DNA from: a virus
Direction: 5' to 3' (one strand)
IMG/VR virus record: IMGVR_UViG_3300034198_002268
Location: 1-37,163 of that record
DNA length: 37,163 nucleotides
The stretch's first letter is position 1. Each line of letters opens with the position of its first letter. The notes under the pieces are model-generated. The model had not been told where the DNA came from, did no database searches, and saw only the letters and a list, made by a program, of their open reading frames with translations. This document shows, one piece after another, positions 33,922-37,163 of this stretch. A program made the translations under genes and the position numbers.

Positions 33922-34163
33922 TGAAAGCAACAGCTAAGTATTACAAAGAGAACCCAGAGGCAAAGAATAAAAAGGCTAAGTACGACAAGGAGTACAACGA
34001 GAATACGGTTTCCGATAGAGTAGAGAGGAACAGAGCCAGAAGAGAGGCAATGAAGAAGGGGAGAGTTAGGAAGGGAGATGGTATGGATGTTGACCATGTT
34101 GATGGGATCAAATCAAAAAAGACCAAAGTAATGACAGCTTCAAAAAACAGAGCAAAGAAATGA
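33921..34163 (+). CDS. Small basic conserved phage protein with HNH-like remnant
   Basis: 80 residues. MKATAKYYKENPEAKNKKAK followed by YDKEYNENTVSDRVERNRARR is a family pattern I recall from many marine phages, usually next to structural genes and of unknown role. The middle DGMDVDHVDG and the end TASKNRAKK resemble the DHxDGN...N core of HNH nucleases, but the second histidine and zinc ligands are absent, so activity is doubtful. It is strongly basic and may bind DNA. It is linked to the phosphoesterase by TAATG and to the next gene by an ATGA overlap. Confidence 0.7.
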   Translation: MKATAKYYKENPEAKNKKAKYDKEYNENTVSDRVERNRARREAMKKGRVRKGDGMDVDHVDGIKSKKTKVMTASKNRAKK

Positions 34164-34405
34164 ACACGTATGAAAATCCATTTGCAGGAAGCACACTAAA
34201 AGTATTGAGAGCTATTGATGAATCAAAGCTATCGATGTGTGCCATGCAAGACAAAATCAAATCAATACCGATAGAAGAAGAAAATGAGTTTTACACATTA
34301 TTCAATGACGGGACTCTTATCAAGCGAACAAGATCAAAGTTTCCAACAAGCGGATACCTTAAGGGAGAGCCTAGAATCTCATTTACAGAGTACTACGGAT
34401 TTTGA
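34160..34405 (+). CDS. Small hypothetical protein
   Basis: 81 residues: an N-terminal segment with helix-forming LKVLRAIDESKLSMCAMQDKI, an acidic patch (EEENEF), and a C-terminal beta-like part (FNDGTLIKRTRSKFPTSGY). Not recognised. It overlaps the small basic gene by four bases (ATGA), so it is the last gene of the long late operon that starts with the tail genes. A promoter for the next gene overlaps its stop codon. Confidence 0.65.
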   Translation: MNTYENPFAGSTLKVLRAIDESKLSMCAMQDKIKSIPIEEENEFYTLFNDGTLIKRTRSKFPTSGYLKGEPRISFTEYYGF

Positions 34406-34434
34406 TATTGACATTTTATTTTTTATTATCTTTG
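34401..34434 (+). promoter_or_regulatory. Promoter: TTTG (34401-34404), 22-bp spacer, TATCTTTG (34427-34434)
   Basis: Exact -7 consensus with a TTTG 22 bases upstream, two bases more than usual, and an A/T-only spacer. The transcript would begin about 34440 and run through an A-rich leader (CCAAAAACAAAAAAAGAAA) into the ATG at 34460. This leader type goes with strong translation in Bacteroidota. Confidence 0.65.
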
Positions 34435-34459
34435 TATAAACCAAAAACAAAAAAAGAAA

Positions 34460-34750
34460 ATGGAGAAGTTTTTAAGTATCCCAGTAACAAATGAGCAGCG
34501 TCAGTTGATTTCTGCTACAGGTATTGTATTAATTGTGCAAGCATCAACAACTACTGTCACTGTACATTACAAGTCTAGCACAGGAACTGATGTTTTGACA
34601 ATTACTCACGCAACAGCAGCTGCTGGTAATGAGACTATGCGTGATGCTATTCAAGATGCTGTTGTGAGTGCATTGGCTACATCATGGACTAAAGTAGCGT
34701 TTCAGGTTAATAACCTACCGTTTGCCGTATCAGGTATTGCAATTGCTTAA
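34460..34750 (+). CDS. Small, separately transcribed structural protein candidate
   Basis: 96 residues. It begins MEKFLSIPVTNEQRQLISAT, then alternating strands (IVLIVQASTTTVTVHY, DVLTITHATAAAGNE), one helix (TMRDAIQDAVVSALATSW) and an end rich in Val/Ala/Gly (AVSGIAIA). I recall proteins of this pattern from environmental phages, without a proven role. It has its own promoter (34401-34434), an A-rich leader and its own terminator (34772-34800), an arrangement for a separately controlled, abundant product such as a head decoration or other virion protein. That role is inference. Confidence 0.7.
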   Translation: MEKFLSIPVTNEQRQLISATGIVLIVQASTTTVTVHYKSSTGTDVLTITHATAAAGNETMRDAIQDAVVSALATSWTKVAFQVNNLPFAVSGIAIA

Positions 34751-34771
34751 TATTTCCTGATACATAGTAAT

Positions 34772-34800
34772 AAAGCCCAGCAAACACTGGGCTTTTCTTA
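34772..34800 (+). terminator. Rho-independent terminator
   Basis: AAAGCCCAG (34772-34780) pairs perfectly with CTGGGCTTT (34787-34795) around CAAACA, followed by T-rich TCTTATT. It ends the single-gene unit at 34460-34750. Confidence 0.88.
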
Positions 34801-34801
34801 T

Positions 34802-34809
34802 TACCTTTG
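34802..34809 (+). promoter_or_regulatory. TAnnTTTG -7 box (TACCTTTG)
   Basis: TACCTTTG matches the -7 consensus and lies two bases after the terminator tract and 17 bases before the ATG at 34827. No TTTG at -33, since the hairpin occupies that region. Confidence 0.5.
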
Positions 34810-34826
34810 CGTTTAAACTATTATTT

Positions 34827-34958
34827 ATGGCAGCTAAAGGTAAGGCATCAGGGGAATCTAGGAAGATCTCATTCGGTAAGAATAGAACAGGAGTAGCAAA
34901 GAAAAGCTTCTCTAAGTATGAGGAGAAGCCTAAAAAGTATAAAGGTCAGGGTAGGTAA
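34827..34958 (+). CDS. 43-residue basic small protein
   Basis: ATG at 34827 gives a 43-residue product: MAAKGKASGESRKISFGKNR, then TGVAKKSFSKYEEKPKKYKG, then QGR. It is strongly basic and probably disordered or DNA/RNA binding; KPKKYKGQGR is a typical end of small phage proteins of this type. Support: its own -7 box at 34802-34809 after a terminator, frame open with no internal stop, and a stop that abuts exactly the stop of the convergent minus-strand gene (34958/34959), leaving no wasted base. Function unknown. Confidence 0.6.
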   Translation: MAAKGKASGESRKISFGKNRTGVAKKSFSKYEEKPKKYKGQGR

Positions 34959-35294
34959 TTACTTGTCTTCTAGTTTAATTTTTCCATCCAAGTACATTAT
35001 AACAAGTTCACTGATCTCTGAGAATTTCTCTGGATCTTCTATAGAGAAGAGTTGATCAAACATATTTGTTACTGCAAAGAACCAATCTCTAGCAGGGCTA
35101 TTGTCAACGTAAGAGAATGACTTGCTTGATATCCTCTCAAAGTTAACTTTAAGATTTTTTAATTTAGTTTCTAGTGCTGGATCATAGACCTTTAGTGTAC
35201 TTGTTTTAGACAACTGATCTAGCATAAGTTCGTTCAGTGCTTCGAACCTCATATAGCAGGTTACTTGGTCTTTTAATTTCTGAGGTACTTCCAT
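34959..35294 (-). CDS. Hypothetical protein, last gene of the minus-strand unit
   Basis: 111 residues, helical and charged: EVPQKLKDQVTCYMRFEALN, ELMLDQLSKTSTLKVYDPAL, then NMFDQLFSIEDPEKFSEISE and a Lys-rich end. Not recognised. Its stop touches the stop of the convergent plus-strand small gene. Upstream (35295-35462) lies a palindrome-rich non-coding stretch that may hold its promoter and operator; no clean TAnnTTTG box was found there on this strand. Confidence 0.65.
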   Translation of the reverse strand: MEVPQKLKDQVTCYMRFEALNELMLDQLSKTSTLKVYDPALETKLKNLKVNFERISSKSFSYVDNSPARDWFFAVTNMFDQLFSIEDPEKFSEISELVIMYLDGKIKLEDK

Positions 35295-35462
35295 TAACTT
35301 ATAGATTTAAAATAGATTACAACTTGTAAACTTATAGGTGTTTATTCGGATGTTATTCGAAATAGGTCCCAATAAATGACAATATTAGGGACGAAATATG
35401 TCGCTAAAACTCACAATATTTGCGACATTTGGCACGGTATAATTGCATGAATTTTTATTAAT
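35295..35462. promoter_or_regulatory. 168-bp non-coding control region with repeats and hairpins
   Basis: Five elements are visible. AACTTATAG occurs twice (35296-35304, 35329-35337), 33 bases apart. Between them is a perfect palindrome, TTACAACTTGTAA (35317-35329). TTATTCG occurs twice (35342-35348, 35353-35359). GTCCCAATA pairs with TATTAGGGAC (35366-35392, one bulge). AAATATGTCGC pairs with GCGACATTT (35394-35430, two-base bulge). None of the hairpins is followed by a T-run on either strand, so operator or RNA-structure roles are likelier than termination. The region separates the 35463-35678 gene from the last minus-strand gene. Confidence 0.5.
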
Positions 35463-35678
35463 TTAAATATTATTTTCGCTTTCATCTCTCATAATATCCT
35501 TGAGTTGACCCCAAATAGCTTCGCTTAGATCACCCCAATACATTTCGCATTTGCCGTCCTTAAATGGTGGATTCATAAAATAGGATTGCATATACTCGCT
35601 TGGCTTTGCAGTAAAGCGGTAACAAGTTTCTCTGTAGGGACAATCTGTCCCTACGCACATTGTGATATCTGGACTCAT
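35463..35678 (-). CDS. Small four-cysteine protein, possible metal binding
   Basis: 71 residues. Cysteines at 8, 13, 19 and 44 (C-x4-C-x5-C-x24-C), the first three in MCVGTDCPYRETCYRF, then KPSEYMQSYF and KDGKCEMYWGD. The spacing suggests a small zinc or iron-sulfur site, or disulfides outside the cell. I recall similar small proteins in Bacteroidota phages without known function. Its ATG overlaps the stop of the preceding 211-residue gene by one base (TAATG), so the two are co-translated. Confidence 0.7.
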   Translation of the reverse strand: MSPDITMCVGTDCPYRETCYRFTAKPSEYMQSYFMNPPFKDGKCEMYWGDLSEAIWGQLKDIMRDESENNI

Positions 35679-36313
35679 TATATTTCGTTTATATCGTAGT
35701 AAAAAGAATTTTCACTTGTACTCACCCATCTGTCGCTCTCTGACTCCACGCACTGAAGCTCGGTGTCAACCTTAAACTCCTTGGGCTCTACAGGGAAGTC
35801 ATTGGTAATAAAGTTTGAGTCTTTCCAATAAATCCTGTTGTTAGGCTGGCACATCAGGTACCCTTCGTCAGCCAATAGGACGTGGCCACACTTGTAGTCG
35901 GTAGGCTCGTCAGAGTAAGGGTTGTTGAACCAATCCACGGTGAATAGATAGGTAGCCCACACGAGAGTCTTGTCCTTGAGTATAACCTTGCATCGCTTCT
36001 CTGCTAGGTATAAGTACTCAATTATACTTACGTTCTCGCTGAAGCAATCCCATAGCTGCTTGAAGTCACTAGGGATGTCATTGGTTGTTTCACTAAAGAA
36101 CAACTCAGAGATAGGCACACGGCTCCTTAACATCCCGTAGTCGGTCATGATGTGGAAGGTAAGAATCTTACCAGCCACACTCTGGATAGCGAATGCGTAG
36201 CAGCTATCGTAAATAGCGTTGTCTTCCTGTTTCTTTGTCAACCAACTCCTGCGAACCTTTAACTTCATGTTAGGGATGTTGGCGTTCAATACATTCTGCT
36301 CGTTGGTTATCAT
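35678..36313 (-). CDS. Conserved-looking hypothetical protein, 211 residues
   Basis: Mixed alpha/beta sequence with many aromatic residues. Notable stretches are RRSWLTKKQEDNAIYDSCYA, then ILTFHIMTDYGMLRSRVPISEL, LVWATYLFTVDWFNNPYSDEP and KCGHVLLADEGYLMCQPNNR. No signal peptide or membrane helix. Not recognised. G/C content is visibly higher than in the neighbouring genes, with several CGT/GGC-type codons, which may mark a different origin. It overlaps the upstream 68-residue gene by four bases (ATGA) and the downstream four-cysteine gene by one base. Confidence 0.75.
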   Translation of the reverse strand: MITNEQNVLNANIPNMKLKVRRSWLTKKQEDNAIYDSCYAFAIQSVAGKILTFHIMTDYGMLRSRVPISELFFSETTNDIPSDFKQLWDCFSENVSIIEYLYLAEKRCKVILKDKTLVWATYLFTVDWFNNPYSDEPTDYKCGHVLLADEGYLMCQPNNRIYWKDSNFITNDFPVEPKEFKVDTELQCVESESDRWVSTSENSFYYDINEI

Positions 36314-36516
36314 TTCTTTCCGTAGGTTTCGTTGTAGTATTCTTCTGCCAAATATGGATGTGATCTATACCCATCAAGAAAAGAATCCATAATCTGTTCC
36401 TTCTCCATCCCCTTGGCTTCTTCAAGCCAACAAATAAAATCACGAATTTCTTTTGAACTAATATTAAAAGCCATCACTTTTGATGATAAATAATCTACTG
36501 CTGTTTGTTTTTTCAT
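36310..36516 (-). CDS. Small conserved phage protein (MKKQTAVDYL type)
   Basis: 68 residues: KKQTAVDYLSSKVMAF, then ICWLEEAKGMEKEQIMDSFL, DGYRSHPYLAEEYYNETYGK. The pattern 'TAV(D/E)(Y/W)L ... EAKxMEKEQI ... A(E)xYYNETY' is one I know from many Bacteroidota genomes and phages as a small protein of unknown role. Helical and acidic. It begins a new sub-unit of the minus-strand genes after a 124-base non-coding gap, and its stop overlaps the next ATG as ATGA. Confidence 0.75.
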   Translation of the reverse strand: MKKQTAVDYLSSKVMAFNISSKEIRDFICWLEEAKGMEKEQIMDSFLDGYRSHPYLAEEYYNETYGKK

Positions 36517-36640
36517 AATTATATGTAAATGGATTTTTTATTGCACTTTTGTCCGAGTTATACGTCAAAGCATATAAAAACAGATCTTAATGTAAGAGAT
36601 AGTTTACAATTTGATGTCCTTTTGTAAAAAATAATTATAC
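36517..36640 (-). other. 124-bp non-coding gap upstream of the 36310-36516 gene
   Basis: No open frame of note on either strand. It is very A/T-rich and should contain the leader and perhaps a promoter for the 68-residue gene. The nearest approach to a -7 box on this strand is ATGCTTTG, not an exact match. No terminator hairpin is visible. Confidence 0.4.
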
Positions 36641-36769
36641 TTACTCAAATAAGTCTTCTCCTTTATAGTCAGGATGATTTTTATGCATACGATTGATGCC
36701 TCTGATCCAAAGAATGGAAACTATTGATGAGACAACTACACTAACACCAATTACAATTAAATTTTTCAT
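36641..36769 (-). CDS. 42-residue single-pass membrane protein
   Basis: Reading from ATG at 36769 gives MKNLIVIGVSVVVSSIVSIL then WIRGINRMHKNHPDYKGEDL and FE. Residues about 4-21 form a membrane helix, followed by a basic stretch and a short acidic tail, so the C-terminus is probably cytoplasmic. Its start overlaps the TGA of the Nmad1-type gene as ATGA, strong support for a real, coupled gene. Function unknown; small membrane proteins in early phage operons often act on host envelope or defence, but nothing here shows this. Confidence 0.65.
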   Translation of the reverse strand: MKNLIVIGVSVVVSSIVSILWIRGINRMHKNHPDYKGEDLFE

Positions 36770-37062
36770 ACATTTTTATTTGAGGTCGCAATTTGCGACT
36801 GTTGATTATCAGAAATTTTAAGCAATATTAAATAACCAATCAAATCATTTACCACATCCTCATCATCTTTCTCTAAGCTTCCATTCTTGATTCTCTTTAG
36901 TTTATCATCTATTCTGATCAGTAGTCCTTGTTTTGCGGACAACTGACTGAATACTCCTAGAGGCTCTAAAGCAGAGTTTCCGTACTTACGATTCTTGTCA
37001 ATAAGCATTTTCTGAATCTGCTCAAGAACTTCTTCTACTTGGATTGCAAATGGTGGTATCAT
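36766..37062 (-). CDS. Nmad1 / DUF1599-type protein (nucleotide modification associated)
   Basis: 98 residues. The three blocks of the family are present: KNRKYGNSAL (23-32), LLIRIDDKLKRI (47-58) and DEDVVNDLIGYLILL (67-81), the last carrying the acidic residues expected in an all-alpha MazG-like site. Proteins of this family are linked by gene neighbourhood to modified-base or nucleotide-pool functions in phages; their reaction is not firmly known to me. It overlaps the genes on both sides by four bases (ATGA), placing it in a metabolic or early operon. The C-terminal codons contain a perfect 15-base palindrome. Confidence 0.8.
   Translation of the reverse strand: MIPPFAIQVEEVLEQIQKMLIDKNRKYGNSALEPLGVFSQLSAKQGLLIRIDDKLKRIKNGSLEKDDEDVVNDLIGYLILLKISDNQQSQIATSNKNV
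36785..36799. repeat. Perfect palindrome GTCGCAATTTGCGAC
   Basis: Seven-base arms (GTCGCAA/TTGCGAC) around a central T, within the last codons of the Nmad1-type gene. The same arm, GTCGCAAA or its complement, recurs at 823-830 and 35419-35426, both in non-coding DNA. Confidence 0.7.
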
Positions 37063-37163
37063 ATTGTTTTAATTGTGGCATATCTGCCGTAATAAAAATG
37101 GCTACCTACTAACAACTCACATCCCAATTGTAGGCAGGTGGGATCGCTTAGCCTTGTAGTCAG
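37059..37163 (-). CDS. C-terminal 34 residues of an unidentified protein, cut by window edge
   Basis: The minus strand is open from the window end to a TGA at 37061-37059, which overlaps the next ATG (ATGA). The visible part reads LTTRLSDPTCLQLGCELLVG then SHFYYGRYATIKTI. Support is the exact coupling to the downstream gene and the absence of stops; too short to identify. Confidence 0.55.
   Translation of the reverse strand: MTTRLSDPTCLQLGCELLVGSHFYYGRYATIKTI

Noticed and set aside
37105-37144. Interlocking stems (CCTAC/GTAGG with ATCCCA/TGGGAT) suggesting a pseudoknot RNA
   Set aside because: The stretch is open coding sequence of a minus-strand gene whose stop is coupled to the next ATG, and short stems like these are expected by chance.
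1-37163. Firm assignment to the crAss-like phages
   Set aside because: Capsid, adaptor and nozzle patterns recall them, but the T7-like GNAT and internal-protein order and the absence of replication genes in view leave the family open; a TerL or capsid phylogeny would decide.
1-37163. tRNA genes, CRISPR arrays, insertion sequences, integrase or attachment sites
   Set aside because: Looked for and none recognised on either strand.

Overview
This window reads as about 37 kb of an AT-rich double-stranded DNA tailed phage of Bacteroidota, most probably a short-tailed (podovirus-type) virus. Three things point to a Bacteroidota host. First, promoter-like boxes follow the TAnnTTTG -7 consensus of that phylum, at 314, 838, 8449, 12982, 20577, 34427 and 34802, plus a one-mismatch box at 2452 with a well spaced TTTG at -33. 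Second, start codons lack Shine-Dalgarno sequences and instead sit behind A-rich leaders, such as AACAAAACAATGGC before the capsid gene. Third, small conserved genes and a DUF6808-like lysis protein resemble ones I associate with Bacteroidota phages. There is no tRNA, integrase, transposase, CRISPR array, polymerase or helicase in view, so the replication genes lie outside the window.

Layout, plus strand: the end of a probable virion protein (1-303) and a hypothetical gene; a lysis cassette at 866-2427 (two small membrane proteins, a GH19-type endolysin and a spanin-like protein); a packaging and head cassette at 2477-10953 (two small proteins, a tandem GroES-like protein, candidate small terminase, large terminase, portal, scaffold candidate, major capsid protein); two very basic, histone-H1-like proteins (11008-12153); a connector and tail cassette at 12211-20579 (head-proximal protein, two adaptor-like proteins, a 1403-residue nozzle/stabilisation-type protein, two accessory tail proteins); and an internal-virion cassette at 20589-33073 (GNAT-like protein, two helical proteins and a 3207-residue polyvalent protein). 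The order adaptor, nozzle, GNAT-like, then three ejected proteins parallels T7 genes 11-16, although the proteins are enlarged. The capsid, adaptor and nozzle sequences also recall crAss-like phages. After this come a metallophosphoesterase, two small basic or hypothetical proteins, and two short genes with their own promoters and a terminator.

Minus strand (37163 to 34959): a chain of small genes, several with ATGA or TAATG overlaps, converges tail to tail on the plus-strand genes at 34958/34959. It includes an Nmad1 (DUF1599)-type protein, a 42-residue membrane protein, a four-cysteine protein and conserved hypotheticals. This is probably an early or metabolic operon facing the late structural genes.

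How it works together (inference): the GroES-like protein may help host GroEL fold the capsid protein. TerL and portal package DNA into a scaffolded procapsid. The basic proteins may bind packaged DNA. The adaptor and nozzle proteins close the head. The GNAT-like, helical and giant polyvalent proteins are probably ejected into the host at infection. Expression appears to be divided by terminator-promoter junctions at 779-845, 12952-12989 and 34772-34809, with short leaders. The points that look least described are the tandem GroES-like protein, the giant polyvalent gene, the paired H1-like proteins, a module shared by the nozzle and the next gene, and a palindrome-rich control region at 35295-35462.
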